A stretch of DNA of 64,000 nt from Acetilactobacillus jinshanensis (GCF_004359375.1 NZ_CP034726.1:1426001-1490000); one strand, 5' to 3'; counted from the first letter of the stretch, positions 9,411-18,636 are shown. Numbers and translations: made by a program. The notes: generated by a model from the letters alone, not told the origin.

Positions 9411-10154
9411 CTAAATTTCAGCGCGATACATATCAACATAGTTACCAGGTTTACGACTGGCGTTAGGATGCTTCTTCAACCAGCGAGCCTGAACCGGTGT
9501 TAAACGTAAGTAATTTGGTAGAAAGGCGTTAACGTCCTTGACCGGTTTCTGGGTTTCACCATACCGACCTAAAGCACTAGCCTGGGGTAAATTATCCATC
9601 CCAATCGCAAAATCGATTTGCTTGCCTAAAGCTTTCTGATACTGAGCCTTAAAATGATCGGCATCCCCGATCCCGATGATCGGTTCTTTGATCTTCTTTA
9701 ATTCGGCAAGCCAGTTAACTAATGGAATATGCTGATCTTTAATTACCGGTACCGGCATATGGTTCTTAATCCGGTAAAGTCCGGTGTACATGTTTTCGTT
9801 ACGAGCATCAAAAACGGGGTTAACCAAAGCACCTTCGTCAGCTGATAAATTAAGGGCCAACGTCTTTAAACTTGAAACGCTGACTAAATCAATTCCCAAG
9901 CAAAAAGCCAGAACTTTAGCCGTTGTACAAGCAATTCTAACGCCGGTATAAGAACCGGGTCCACTAGCCACGACAACTCTAGTTAAATCTTCCGGTTCTA
10001 ATCCAGAATGACTCATCAACCGTTTAATAATCGGTAATAATTCTTTCGAATGCATTCGATTGACGGTAGTCGTCATCGTTGATAAAATTCGGTGATCTTC
10101 TAATACCGCTACGCTAAGCGGCCGGTTAGAAGTATCTAATGCTAATACTTCCAT
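9411..10154 (-). CDS. tsaB: tRNA threonylcarbamoyladenosine biosynthesis protein TsaB
   Basis: 247-residue scaffold partner of TsaD with the ASKHA fold. MEVLALDTSNRPLSVAVLED at the N-terminus and VVVASGPGSYTGVRIACTTAK near residue 62 are the family signature. The ATG at 10154 is preceded by GAGGAGATAA on the minus strand. It is cotranscribed with tsaD. TsaB lacks catalytic activity itself in characterised bacteria and stabilises TsaD. Confidence 0.95.
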   Translation of the reverse strand: MEVLALDTSNRPLSVAVLEDHRILSTMTTTVNRMHSKELLPIIKRLMSHSGLEPEDLTRVVVASGPGSYTGVRIACTTAKVLAFCLGIDLVSVSSLKTLALNLSADEGALVNPVFDARNENMYTGLYRIKNHMPVPVIKDQHIPLVNWLAELKKIKEPIIGIGDADHFKAQYQKALGKQIDFAIGMDNLPQASALGRYGETQKPVKDVNAFLPNYLRLTPVQARWLKKHPNASRKPGNYVDMYRAEI

Positions 10155-10203
10155 TGGTTTATCTCCTCGAACAAAATTTTAATTTTATTATATATCATTA
10201 TTA

Positions 10204-10959
10204 TTAATTCTTATGGATCCATTTAACGTTAGCTACGGCTGAAATTTGGTGATTAGACGTGATTTCATGCCTTGTAAATACGGTGTTTGAATCCTGTTTA
10301 ATCATCTTAACTCGACTGGTTACGTTAGTGCCGTACTTAACTTCGTGACTAAACTTAATGTTGATATCCTGCGGAACGTGCTGGACCAAGAAATAAGGCT
10401 TTAAAACGTCGCACATCCAATTTAAATACTTAGCGTTATTGACATGATGATTAATGTCAATGTCACTGTAGCGCACCCGATAAATTCGACTAACCGTGTC
10501 ATGCTGATTCTTAATTGGGTAAGGGCGCCGTAAATGTGGCAAGACGGGAACTAATTGGGCACCGTACGGTTTAATTAAATCAGGCTTAATCAAAATTAAC
10601 TTTCGTGTTCGTAAATTAAGTAGGATCCAGTTACTGTCAATCTTCGCGCATACTTTACCTGACGCATCCTTAATCAAAAATTCACGTTCGGCTAAGAATT
10701 GATTATAGTACTTGGACTGGGTTGATAAGGTTACCACTTCGTTATTCTTTGGTAACCGGTTAACGTGGATCGAATACTGGATCACGACCCAGCCAATGTG
10801 GTCACCCTGAAGTAACTGGGTGCCCACGTGTAAATGGTCAATCTGATCTTCCGATACTAGTACAGCTAAGTTTAATAACATCCCTAAACTTAACCGACTG
10901 GTCATATCGGTTTCGTAATACATAATTCGATGTTTTTCTTGATAAAGATTTGGCTTCAT
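10204..10959 (-). CDS. Acyl-ACP thioesterase
   Basis: 251-residue double-hotdog protein of the acyl-ACP thioesterase family (FatA-like), which releases free fatty acids from acyl carrier protein. The N-terminal half has YYETDMTSRLSLGMLLNLA and the second half the matching RVRYSDIDINHHVNNAKYLNWM, with the conserved Asn-His pair of the active site. Lactobacilli carry such enzymes; substrate chain length cannot be read. It sits between rsmI and tsaB with a 12-base gap to rsmI. Confidence 0.88.
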   Translation of the reverse strand: MKPNLYQEKHRIMYYETDMTSRLSLGMLLNLAVLVSEDQIDHLHVGTQLLQGDHIGWVVIQYSIHVNRLPKNNEVVTLSTQSKYYNQFLAEREFLIKDASGKVCAKIDSNWILLNLRTRKLILIKPDLIKPYGAQLVPVLPHLRRPYPIKNQHDTVSRIYRVRYSDIDINHHVNNAKYLNWMCDVLKPYFLVQHVPQDINIKFSHEVKYGTNVTSRVKMIKQDSNTVFTRHEITSNHQISAVANVKWIHKN

Positions 10960-10971
10960 AGTTAATTCCCT

Positions 10972-11862
10972 TTATGATTTCTTGATGTGATGATAATGAT
11001 CATAAACATCCTGTCGCTTTAGATTATGAATCTTAGCGACCTTTTTGATGGCGTGATTAGGCTTGATCCCCTGCTTAACGAAGTAATCAACCTGCTGATC
11101 AATGGTAAGGTTATCCAGCTTTTGGGCGGCGTTTTCAATCTGATGTGCCGCATGATTACCATCAATTATGATGACGAATTCACCACGAACCTGATGACTA
11201 GCTGTCCATTGGTATAGTTCAGCTAACGTGCCACGGTAAAATTCTTCAAACCGCTTCGTCAATTCACGACAGATCACGGCACGTCGGCTTTCACCAAAGG
11301 CCTTCACCATATTTTTCAAAGTCTTTTTTAACCGATGAGGTGCTTCATAAATGATCATGGTTTCGCGACGGTGATTGAGCCGCTTTAATTCATCCATCTG
11401 TTCGTGCTGCTTACGGTCCAGAAAACCGTAAAAATAAAACGGCTGTGGGGATAATCCAGAGGCAATTAAACCGGTCATCCCAGCGGTGGGTCCCGGTAAC
11501 GGAATTACTGGGATGTGAGCCTTAACGCAAGCCACCACTAATTCATGACCTGGATCACTAATTGATGGCATCCCAGCATCACTAGATTGAGCAATTGTAA
11601 CTCCAGACTTTAATTTTTGAATTAATTCAGGGACCCGGGTTGCGTAATTATGCTGATGAAGACTAATTTCGGGCGTATGAATGTGATACCGATTAAGCAG
11701 CATCTTGGTATGACGCGTGTCTTCGGCAGCAATCAAATCCACAGCTTTATAGACGTGGAGCTGCCGAATGGTAACGTCCTCTAAATTACCAATTGGGGTG
11801 GGTACTAAATATAACTTTCCCGTTGATGCTGGACTAAAACTACGCTGGATTTCCAAAGCCAA
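10972..11862 (-). CDS. rsmI: 16S rRNA (cytidine-2'-O)-methyltransferase RsmI
   Basis: 296-residue SAM-dependent methyltransferase of the tetrapyrrole-methylase fold that modifies C1402 of 16S rRNA. Signatures are GKLYLVPTPIGNLEDVTIRQ, AAEDTRHTKMLLNRY, SDAGMPSISDPG and PLPGPTAG. The location next to yabA, holB and tmk is conserved in Firmicutes. It ends only 10 bases from yabA and is probably cotranscribed. Confidence 0.96.
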   Translation of the reverse strand: MALEIQRSFSPASTGKLYLVPTPIGNLEDVTIRQLHVYKAVDLIAAEDTRHTKMLLNRYHIHTPEISLHQHNYATRVPELIQKLKSGVTIAQSSDAGMPSISDPGHELVVACVKAHIPVIPLPGPTAGMTGLIASGLSPQPFYFYGFLDRKQHEQMDELKRLNHRRETMIIYEAPHRLKKTLKNMVKAFGESRRAVICRELTKRFEEFYRGTLAELYQWTASHQVRGEFVIIIDGNHAAHQIENAAQKLDNLTIDQQVDYFVKQGIKPNHAIKKVAKIHNLKRQDVYDHYHHIKKS

Positions 11863-11872
11863 TTCCCCCTAA

Positions 11873-12244
11873 TTACTTCTGAGTTCGCTTGTCGTGATCA
11901 TCACTGCTGTTCCAAAACAGGATCTTATTACAGAAAAGACAATTTTCGTTCTTATCACGATGTTTACCAAAAAATTGATTACAAACATGAAAGCCCTGGT
12001 TATATAACTTAAGTAAATTCTGGCGTGATTTAGTCAATTGCGGACCCTTTTTGGGCGTCTTTTTTTCAACAGCTCGATGTTTTTTGCCTAGGACAGCACG
12101 TAAATGCTGATTTTCAATCTTCAATTCGGAATTTTCTTCTAAAATTCGCGTAACCCCTTCACGGAGTTCAGAAAATTTAGTCAGCATTAACTGTGTCTGA
12201 GCTTCCATACTCTTAAAACCTTCGTATAATTGTCGATCATCCAA
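11873..12244 (-). CDS. yabA: Replication initiation control protein YabA
   Basis: 123-residue negative regulator that ties DnaA to the DnaN sliding clamp. The first 55 residues form a coiled coil (QTQLMLTKFSELREGVTRILEEN), a basic linker follows, and the C-terminal zinc region has the pattern HxCN...CLFC. Length is slightly above the usual 110-120. It lies between holB and rsmI as in Bacillus. Confidence 0.93.
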   Translation of the reverse strand: MDDRQLYEGFKSMEAQTQLMLTKFSELREGVTRILEENSELKIENQHLRAVLGKKHRAVEKKTPKKGPQLTKSRQNLLKLYNQGFHVCNQFFGKHRDKNENCLFCNKILFWNSSDDHDKRTQK

Positions 12245-12267
12245 TCCGGTGTCACCTCTTTACCAAG

Positions 12268-13272
12268 TCATTTTAACCAGGCTAATGTTTTCAATGTCAT
12301 CATTTCTAAAATATTCTGAAAATTAACGTTTTCCGTTAATAATTGATGGGTTTCTAACGTCATATCAATTATATTCAATAATTGATCCGTTGTAATCCGC
12401 TTGGCAACTTTAGTAATTTCGTCATAATTCTGCGGAAATTTCAAATCCTGTCGAGGTGTATTCTCAAACTTAACGTTCATCACGTCACACCAGATTTGAA
12501 TCATCATTTCAGCCGTAATTTCACGGTCATGATGATTATGAATTAGCGGCATGATACTGATTTGGACCAATGGATACGCCATTAGGTTACCTTGTTCAAT
12601 CTGTTTGAACCAAGTTCCGATGGCCTTTTGTAAAGTCCCGAACCAATCACCTGCGTTCCACTTCTTAGCGGTACCAACGTCATTGGTTAAAACGGCCAGT
12701 AAATTATATTGACTTGGGTTTACATCTGCGGCTTTCAATTCATTAAAAAAGACCTTTTTCGGAACTGATGGCAATTCGACGACCTGGGTTCGTGAAACGA
12801 TCGTTGGCAAGATTGCCGATTTATCGTTCGTTAGTAAAAATGAAACGACGTTTCCTGACGGTTCTTCAATGAATTTTAACAGGCTATTGGCCGCACTAAC
12901 TGTCATTCGGTCGGCATCGTTAATAATGAAGACCTTTAGGTTACCTTCAACGGCACTCTTTGAGAATTCAGCTTTAAGGTAACGAATCTGGTCAATTTTA
13001 ATGCTTTGGCCACGTGGACTAATTAATACTACGTCAGGATGTTCATGCTTGGTAATCCGCATGCATTCATTACACTTGCCGCACGGGTAATTCTGATCAA
13101 CCCGCTTACAGAACAACCGCATCGTGATGGTTAACGCTAAGGCTAATTTCCCGGAGCCGGGTTCACCACATAGTAAATACGCGTGAGATAACTGATTATT
13201 ATGAACGACGTCCATGAAATGACCCGTTAAAGTCCGTTGCTTTCGGACCGCTTCACTTATGATTGAATTCAT
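12268..13272 (-). CDS. holB: DNA polymerase III subunit delta'
   Basis: 334-residue AAA+ clamp-loader subunit. It has the Walker A-like GEPGSGKLALALT (the GK is followed by L, not T/S), a zinc module CKRVDQNYPCGKCNECMR, sensor segment NSLLKFIEEPSGNVVSFLLT and SRTQVVELP. The delta' subunit does not hydrolyse ATP in characterised loaders, which fits the imperfect P-loop. It sits between darA and yabA. Confidence 0.94.
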   Translation of the reverse strand: MNSIISEAVRKQRTLTGHFMDVVHNNQLSHAYLLCGEPGSGKLALALTITMRLFCKRVDQNYPCGKCNECMRITKHEHPDVVLISPRGQSIKIDQIRYLKAEFSKSAVEGNLKVFIINDADRMTVSAANSLLKFIEEPSGNVVSFLLTNDKSAILPTIVSRTQVVELPSVPKKVFFNELKAADVNPSQYNLLAVLTNDVGTAKKWNAGDWFGTLQKAIGTWFKQIEQGNLMAYPLVQISIMPLIHNHHDREITAEMMIQIWCDVMNVKFENTPRQDLKFPQNYDEITKVAKRITTDQLLNIIDMTLETHQLLTENVNFQNILEMMTLKTLAWLK

Positions 13273-13292
13273 ACTTTAAATCCTCAACTTAC

Positions 13293-13619
13293 TTAAAAGC
13301 GATAAAACTTATCCATTGGCAACACCATTACGGTTGCCCCACCAACCTTTACGTTGACGGGATACGAAGTGTTATTGGCACCGCCGTCTAAGTTAACCGG
13401 TGGAGTAATGGATTGCTGGCGAGATCTAGAAACCCGTTTAATTAATTTCAGTAATCCAGGTAACTGTTTATCCTGAATCCCAATTAAATATGTCGTGTTA
13501 CCAGATCTTAAGAAACCACCGGTCGTCGATAATTTAGTAGCGTTAAGATGCCGTTTGATCAAAGCCGTTAGTAATTTAGAAGCATCTTTATTTTGCACAA
13601 CCGCAATTACTAATTTCAT
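13293..13619 (-). CDS. darA: Cyclic-di-AMP receptor DarA (PII-like, YaaQ)
   Basis: 108-residue PII-like trimeric protein that binds c-di-AMP. MKLVIAVVQNKDASKLLTALIK, the TKLSTTGGFLRSGNTTYLIG core and the closing GGATVMVLPMDKFYRF match the family throughout. ATG at 13619 overlaps the tmk TGA by one base (TGATG) and has AAGGAGA upstream; the TTG one codon earlier is not needed. The downstream target of DarA remains poorly defined in the family. Confidence 0.95.
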   Translation of the reverse strand: MKLVIAVVQNKDASKLLTALIKRHLNATKLSTTGGFLRSGNTTYLIGIQDKQLPGLLKLIKRVSRSRQQSITPPVNLDGGANNTSYPVNVKVGGATVMVLPMDKFYRF

Positions 13620-14269
13620 CAAGCATTCTCCTTAAATTTAAGGTGTGCGTCGTTCTTCAGTAATCGTAAAACATCAGCAACGACGTGCTCAACATCTTGA
13701 TCCGCATTAATAACCTTAATTCGATTTGAATTAGCTTTAGCTAATTGATCATATGCATTATTAACCCGCTGATGGAAACCTAACTTTTCTTGATCCAAAC
13801 GATCCATTTTATTTTGGCGATGATTCTGAATCCGATCTAAACCAACTTTAGCCGGAATTTTAAAGTAAATCGTTAGGTCCGGTTCCAATCCACCGGTTGC
13901 GTACTGGTTCAACTTTAGGATTGGTTTAAAACCTAGCTGACGACCACCACCTTGATAAGCGACTGAACTGTCAACGTAACGATCACACAGAACCGTCCGA
14001 CCAGTTTTAAGTGCCGGAACGATGTCCTGAACAACGTGTTGACGTCGAGCAGCCGCGTACAATAATGCTTCGGTCTTAGCATCCATTGCGGTGTTATCAG
14101 GATCAAGGATTACGTGGCGAATTTCTTCAGCAATTCGATCTCCACCTGGTTCACGGGTAATCAACGGAGCCATCCCCGACGTCGGTCGAATTAATTTAAA
14201 AACCCGACTTAACGCCGTTGTTTTACCGGCCCCGTCGGATCCTTCAAACGAAATAAATTTACCTTTCAT
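13619..14269 (-). CDS. tmk: Thymidylate kinase
   Basis: 216-residue kinase converting dTMP to dTDP. The P-loop is FEGSDGAGKTT, the DRY motif appears as CDRYVDSSVAYQGGGRQLG, and the lid segment is RIQNHRQNKMDRLDQE. ATG at 14269 with GAGG nine bases upstream is preferred over TTG at 14284. It overlaps darA by one base, so the two are translationally coupled. It belongs to the dnaX-recR-tmk-holB cluster. Confidence 0.96.
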   Translation of the reverse strand: MKGKFISFEGSDGAGKTTALSRVFKLIRPTSGMAPLITREPGGDRIAEEIRHVILDPDNTAMDAKTEALLYAAARRQHVVQDIVPALKTGRTVLCDRYVDSSVAYQGGGRQLGFKPILKLNQYATGGLEPDLTIYFKIPAKVGLDRIQNHRQNKMDRLDQEKLGFHQRVNNAYDQLAKANSNRIKVINADQDVEHVVADVLRLLKNDAHLKFKENA

Positions 14270-14304
14270 ATCTACTTGCCTCAATTAATTATGATCAAGT
14301 CGAA

Positions 14305-14904
14305 TTACATCTGAGTGCGATCCTTCATGGCTCGGTACAGAGTCATTTCATCGGCATATTCAATATCACTGCCAGCAGATAATCCATGTGCTAAACGAGT
14401 AACTTTAATTCCAGCGGGCTTGATCAACTTCGATAGGTACATTGCCGTAGCTTCACCTTCAGGCGTTGCATTGGTAGCAATGATAACTTCGTTAACCTTT
14501 GAATTTTTCTGAAGGCGTTTGAGTAACGATTTAATGTTTAGGTCTTGCGGTCCACGGCCTTCCATCGGTGATAGAACGCCATGCAAAACGTGGTATAAAC
14601 CATGATAATCCTTCATTTTCTCCATTACCATTACGTCTTTTGGGTGTTCAACAACTAAAATCTTCGAACGGTCACGACGTGGATCTTTACAGATCTCACA
14701 TGGATCCGTTTCAGTAAGGTTACCGCAAATTGAACAGTACGTTAATTTATCTTTGACATCAATTAATGCCTGAGCAAAGTTCTTAACGTCGTCTTTATTC
14801 ATATTGACCGTAAAGTACGCTAATCGAATCGCAGTCTTACGACCAATCCCTGGTAGACGCATGTAACTACTGATTAATCTAGCAATGGGTTCAGGATACT
14901 GCAT
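14305..14904 (-). CDS. recR: Recombination mediator protein RecR
   Basis: 199-residue DNA-repair protein that loads RecA with RecF/RecO. N-terminal helix-hairpin-helix [14 protein letters not shown], four-cysteine zinc finger [16 protein letters not shown], and the Toprim domain [13 protein letters not shown]...[16 protein letters not shown] and [17 protein letters not shown] are all intact. It follows the ybaB gene by 25 bases and precedes tmk. Confidence 0.97.
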   Translation of the reverse strand: MQYPEPIARLISSYMRLPGIGRKTAIRLAYFTVNMNKDDVKNFAQALIDVKDKLTYCSICGNLTETDPCEICKDPRRDRSKILVVEHPKDVMVMEKMKDYHGLYHVLHGVLSPMEGRGPQDLNIKSLLKRLQKNSKVNEVIIATNATPEGEATAMYLSKLIKPAGIKVTRLAHGLSAGSDIEYADEMTLYRAMKDRTQM

Positions 14905-14929
14905 TTAATTACCTTCCCATTTTTAATGA

Positions 14930-15241
14930 TTACATTCCAGGAATGTTTTTGGTGTATTTGCCTAGCGCATTCTTGGTTGCACTATCAATCTTCTTCATGG
15001 CATCGTTAGTTGCGCTAACGATCAAATCGGATAACGTGTCAGGATCCTTTGGATCAATGGCCTTAGGGTCCATCTTGATGTCTTGCATCTGATGATCACC
15101 TGTAAAGGTTACCGTAACTAAATTTTCGGGTGACTTACCAACAAATTCTTGTTGGTTGATGTTTCGCTGATCGGAGCCCATTTGTTTCTGGAGCTTCTTA
15201 ACCTGTTTCATCATTTTACCCATGTTCATTCCACGCATCAT
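14930..15241 (-). CDS. YbaB/EbfC family nucleoid-associated protein
   Basis: 103-residue dimeric DNA-binding protein. The methionine/lysine-rich start MRGMNMGKMMKQVKKLQKQM and the core GDHQMQDIKMDPKAIDP...DLIVSATNDAMKKID are typical. It lies between dnaX and recR as in most bacteria; its exact function is not settled. Confidence 0.94.
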   Translation of the reverse strand: MMRGMNMGKMMKQVKKLQKQMGSDQRNINQQEFVGKSPENLVTVTFTGDHQMQDIKMDPKAIDPKDPDTLSDLIVSATNDAMKKIDSATKNALGKYTKNIPGM

Positions 15242-15268
15242 ATCGTATCTTCCCCTTTAATTAAAACT

Positions 15269-17146
15269 TTAATCATCTTTGATTTTTAGAATTTTGTTAA
15301 TATCTTTACCAAATATTTTGACGGCTTTTTGCTTACTCAAACGAGCTCGTTTTTTCTTTGGACTTTCTGACGACTGAGGTGCTACGGATGACACCTGAGC
15401 TGAAGATGACATCAGCTGTGAATTCGAGTGGCTAACTGACACAACAGACGATGGCTGCGATTTTGGCGTTGTCGCTACCGAATCAGCGGATCTCACTGAT
15501 GGTGTCCTGTTTTTAACTACCTGCGGCCGGTGCTTCATGTAATAATCTCGGCGAATCTTTGGCCACTGATCATCAGGTACAAAGACAACTGACGGTAAAT
15601 TACCAACGATCTGGTCTAAATCACTACTTAACGTATTAATCAGATTTTGGTTTTCGCTAGCTCGTTCATAGAAAAATGAATAGGCAAACGCAACCACAAT
15701 GCCCTTCTTACTGGCGGCAACCGGTTTAGAAACACTCATCATGGCCCGTTCAGTAACCGGCAACTTCCTGACGATCTGGTTCCAAGCTGATTTCATCCGA
15801 TTAAGATCTGGACGCGTCGCCTTATTCAGGATTGGGTATACCTTAGCCAAGTCAACGTTAACTGACCTGGATGATGGACTTTCAGAAGTCGTCTGACTTG
15901 AAGATTGCTGATGACTAGCTTGAGCTGAATTTGAAGATGCTGGAGCCGTACGATGACTTTGCAGCCATTCGACCTTAGTCTTCAAATCATTAACCTGATG
16001 GGCTAAATCAGTGATCGCTTCATCCGTCTTACTATTCACCTGTGAACTCTGCGAAGATTGATTATGAATCGTAGCGATTCGAACCGTAAGGACTTCTAGA
16101 TAAACGTCCGGATGAACCGTAAACCGCATTCGCTCTTCAACGGAATCCACTCGACCGATAATCTTATAGATCAAATCGGGGTTAATCTTTTTAGCTAAAT
16201 TTTTAAAATTATCATCAACAATTCCGAGTTCTTTTTTAAGGACCATTTGCGGCGACTGTTGATACAGTAAGATGTCCTGACAGTAGTTAATCAACTCTTC
16301 AACGAATTGATTAGCATCTTTACCAGAATCTAAAATCTGTTGAACATCTGCTAAGGCATCTTTAACGTCGTGATCAGCGACTTCCTTTAAATATCGATAA
16401 AGTAAGTCTTTAGTGACACTTCCGGTAACTTCCAACGCATTATGATAACTGACGTGATCCTTACCGTAAGACATTACTTCGTCCAGGATACTTAAGGCGT
16501 CACGCATCCCACCTTCAGCGGATCGGGCAATTACCTTAAGGGCCTTGTCATCATAGGTAACCTTTTCATGCTTTAGAATGTACTGCATTCTGGAAAGGAT
16601 ATCGGCGGGCTGAATTCGCTGGAAATTAAACCGCTGCGTTCTTGAAATAATAGTGGCAGGAATCTTTTGGGGCTCCGTCGTTGCCATGATAAAAATCACG
16701 TGAGCCGGCGGTTCTTCTAAGGTCTTTAATAAGGCGTTAAAGGCTCCGGTTGACAACATGTGGACTTCATCAATGATGTACACCTTATATTTAGCCTGGG
16801 TTGGCGCATATTTAGCTTTATCACGGACGTTTCGGATTTCATCGACACCATTATTGGATGCGGCATCGATTTCAATCACATCGTTCAGTTTACCAGCGGT
16901 AATTGCTTTACAGATCGGGCAGTGATTGCAAGGTTCGCCATCCTTTTGGTTAGGACAGTTAACGGCCTTGGCAAAAATCTTGGCTGCCGAAGTCTTACCG
17001 GTCCCTCGGGGACCAGCAAACAGATAAGCATGACTGATTTGACCCGTGGTAATCGCGTTTTTAAGCGTCTGCGTAATTACCTGCTGACCAATCAGTTCAT
17101 CAAACCGCTGAGGACGCCAAACTCGGTATAAAGCTCGGTAACTCAT
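15269..17146 (-). CDS. dnaX: DNA polymerase III subunits gamma/tau
   Basis: 625-residue clamp-loader ATPase. AAA+ domain at residues 1-240 with Walker A GPRGTGKTSAAK, zinc module CPNQKDGEPCNHCPIC, Walker B YIIDEVHML and SRTQRFNFQR. Domain III reaches about residue 360, followed by a Ser/Gln-rich linker (about 400-430) and a tau-type C-terminal domain ending in a basic tail. I see no mid-gene slippery sequence that would create a gamma form. It is the first gene of the cluster running towards rsmI. Confidence 0.96.
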   Translation of the reverse strand: MSYRALYRVWRPQRFDELIGQQVITQTLKNAITTGQISHAYLFAGPRGTGKTSAAKIFAKAVNCPNQKDGEPCNHCPICKAITAGKLNDVIEIDAASNNGVDEIRNVRDKAKYAPTQAKYKVYIIDEVHMLSTGAFNALLKTLEEPPAHVIFIMATTEPQKIPATIISRTQRFNFQRIQPADILSRMQYILKHEKVTYDDKALKVIARSAEGGMRDALSILDEVMSYGKDHVSYHNALEVTGSVTKDLLYRYLKEVADHDVKDALADVQQILDSGKDANQFVEELINYCQDILLYQQSPQMVLKKELGIVDDNFKNLAKKINPDLIYKIIGRVDSVEERMRFTVHPDVYLEVLTVRIATIHNQSSQSSQVNSKTDEAITDLAHQVNDLKTKVEWLQSHRTAPASSNSAQASHQQSSSQTTSESPSSRSVNVDLAKVYPILNKATRPDLNRMKSAWNQIVRKLPVTERAMMSVSKPVAASKKGIVVAFAYSFFYERASENQNLINTLSSDLDQIVGNLPSVVFVPDDQWPKIRRDYYMKHRPQVVKNRTPSVRSADSVATTPKSQPSSVVSVSHSNSQLMSSSAQVSSVAPQSSESPKKKRARLSKQKAVKIFGKDINKILKIKDD

Positions 17147-17250
17147 GGTGATTTCCTTTCATAAAACCCAAATTCCTACTACTTCTAAATTATATTATTT
17201 CAGCCGCTTTAAATCTACATCGAGATCTAAATTTCAAGTTGAGATGACAA

Positions 17251-17284
17251 AAGGCTCTTAACTAATTTAATAGCTAAGAGCCTT
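17251..17284 (-). terminator. Terminator of the SRP RNA gene
   Basis: Perfect 10-base inverted repeat AAGGCTCTTA / TAAGAGCCTT with a 14-base loop and a short T tract on the minus strand, 30 bases beyond the SRP RNA. Confidence 0.85.
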
Positions 17285-17315
17285 CCTCTTTATTAAAAAA
17301 TTAATTTCAAATCAA

Positions 17316-17406
17316 CGAGAAGCACAGGGTGAGTCTTACTTAGTGCTGCTCCCTCTCGGGCCTGACACAGTTCATAAGGACACCTTTGCTTCAGGGCCTT
17401 TCGGCA
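17316..17406 (-). ncRNA. ffs: Signal recognition particle RNA (small, 4.5S-like)
   Basis: The minus strand carries the SRP domain IV hallmark GTCAGGCCCGAGAGGGAGCAGC, with asymmetric internal loop and GNRA-type tetraloop, closed by outer pairing of GAAGCA with TGCTTC. The RNA is about 90 bases and has no Alu domain, as in lactobacilli, unlike the longer Bacillus scRNA. The location between tadA and dnaX is conserved. It acts with Ffh in cotranslational targeting of membrane proteins. Confidence 0.9.
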
Positions 17407-17412
17407 TTATTA

Positions 17413-17441
17413 ATAATAGCGTATTTTGTAAAATTTGTCCA
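17413..17441 (-). promoter_or_regulatory. Sigma-A promoter of the SRP RNA
   Basis: -35 TGGACA (17436-17441), 17-base spacer, -10 TATTAT (17413-17418) on the minus strand, about 7 bases before the inferred 5' end. The -35 starts just after the tadA stop codon. Confidence 0.8.
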
Positions 17442-17448
17442 GTCACAA

Positions 17449-17910
17449 TTATCGACGCTGACGGAAGAAGTTTCGCATCTTATTAACAGCTTGTTCACGA
17501 TAGATACCACTTGTAACGGCCACCTGATGGTTTAACCGTTTGTCCGTTGGAATATGATACAAACTGTCAACACCACCAAATTTCGGGTCTGGAGCACCAT
17601 AATATAGATGACGCATTCGAGCGTTAACAATTGCCCCAGCACACATGATGCACGGTTCAATCGTGACGTAGATGTCACAATCGTCTAACCGCCAGCTATG
17701 CAACGTATCACAGGCTTCATGAATGGCATAAATTTCGGCATGACCTAAGGCATCCTGAGACATTTCACGCAAGTTATGACCCGTACCGATTACTTTACCA
17801 TCGTGGACGACAACGGCGCCAATCGGCACTTCGTTGATCAATGCCGAATAGTCAGCTTGCTGCAACGCCAGCTTCATAAATTTTTTAACGTTCTGATCCA
17901 TTGAATTCAC
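17449..17910 (-). CDS. tadA: tRNA(Arg) adenosine-34 deaminase TadA
   Basis: 153-residue zinc deaminase that converts A34 of tRNA-Arg(ACG) to inosine. The catalytic HAEIYAIHEA (His and Glu) and the zinc cysteines in PCIMCAGAIVNARM are present, and length is normal. It overlaps the upstream methyltransferase gene by 4 bases (ATGA), so the two are coupled. Confidence 0.95.
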   Translation of the reverse strand: MNSMDQNVKKFMKLALQQADYSALINEVPIGAVVVHDGKVIGTGHNLREMSQDALGHAEIYAIHEACDTLHSWRLDDCDIYVTIEPCIMCAGAIVNARMRHLYYGAPDPKFGGVDSLYHIPTDKRLNHQVAVTSGIYREQAVNKMRNFFRQRR

Positions 17911-18512
17911 CCTCGAAAAATACTTTCTAAGATATAATAACCTTTATCACGTTTAACGATTTGGCAGTTGCCATAAGTCTTCGTCATGGCTCGTTTTGCG
18001 GATGGTTCACCCTGCTTACGGCGAACGACAGCAGTTAAAGTTCCGTTTGGTAACAGATGATCTTTAGCCTTCGTTAAGATCGTCATAACGACCTTTTTGC
18101 CAGCTCTAATCGGTGGGTTCGTCACGATCCCCGCAAACTTTTGGTCGATATTCTGATAAATATCGGAACTAGCGACTTTAACGTTATTTAAATGATTCAG
18201 TTTTACGTTTTTACGGGCCAGATCCAGAGCCAAATTATTTACGTCAGTCAACAAGAATTTTCGATCTGGATTAGCTTTAGCTAAAGCGATCCCAATTGGA
18301 CCGTAGCCACAGCCTAGATCAAGAATGTCGCCCTGTGGCATCTTATTGACATCGGTATATTTAATAATCACCCGTGATCCGTAGTCCACGGTGTACTTAG
18401 AAAACACACCGTTATCACTTTCAAATTGAAGGTCATTTCCTAATAATTTAAAGGTCCATTTTCGAATCTGATGATGGACGTGTGGATTCTTAGAATAATA
18501 ATATTCAGCCAT
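17907..18512 (-). CDS. Class I SAM methyltransferase, RsmC-like (YbxB type)
   Basis: 201-residue protein with MAEYYYSKNPHVHHQIRKW, the SAM motif ILDLGCGYGPIGIALAK near residue 59 and the catalytic NPPIRAGK near residue 130, characteristic of RsmC/RlmG-type small-domain methyltransferases. Target rRNA base is not determined in this branch. It is coupled to tadA by a 4-base overlap. Its promoter region faces the nrdE control region. Confidence 0.9.
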   Translation of the reverse strand: MAEYYYSKNPHVHHQIRKWTFKLLGNDLQFESDNGVFSKYTVDYGSRVIIKYTDVNKMPQGDILDLGCGYGPIGIALAKANPDRKFLLTDVNNLALDLARKNVKLNHLNNVKVASSDIYQNIDQKFAGIVTNPPIRAGKKVVMTILTKAKDHLLPNGTLTAVVRRKQGEPSAKRAMTKTYGNCQIVKRDKGYYILESIFRG

Positions 18513-18552
18513 CGTTTGCCAACTTTCAAATTTATTTTTAATTCGAGTTTTT

Positions 18553-18599
18553 GCACTATATTTAGTGCTTTCATACCATTTTCACACTAAATATGGCAT
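18553..18599. promoter_or_regulatory. Pair of NrdR boxes upstream of nrdE
   Basis: Box 1 GCACTATATTTAGTGC (18553-18568) is a palindrome with 6-base arms. Box 2 ACACTAAATATGGCAT (18584-18599) is a degenerate copy starting 31 bases later. Paired NrdR boxes spaced by about three helical turns are the established arrangement for repression of ribonucleotide reductase genes. They lie just upstream of the promoter at 18609-18636. Confidence 0.8.
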
Positions 18600-18608
18600 T
18601 AGCTCAAA

Positions 18609-18636
18609 TTGAATTTTTATTCATCTGATGTACACT
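18609..18636 (+). promoter_or_regulatory. Candidate promoter of nrdE
   Basis: TTGAAT (18609-18614), 16-base spacer and TACACT (18631-18636), placed directly after the NrdR boxes. The -10 is moderate, so the start site is inferred. It would give a leader of about 135 bases containing the hairpin at 18718-18742. Confidence 0.5.

Noticed and set aside
15340-15365. A-rich run in dnaX as a programmed frameshift site
   Set aside because: It is near the extreme 3' end of the gene, in the basic tail, not at the gamma/tau boundary, and no stimulatory stem was seen.
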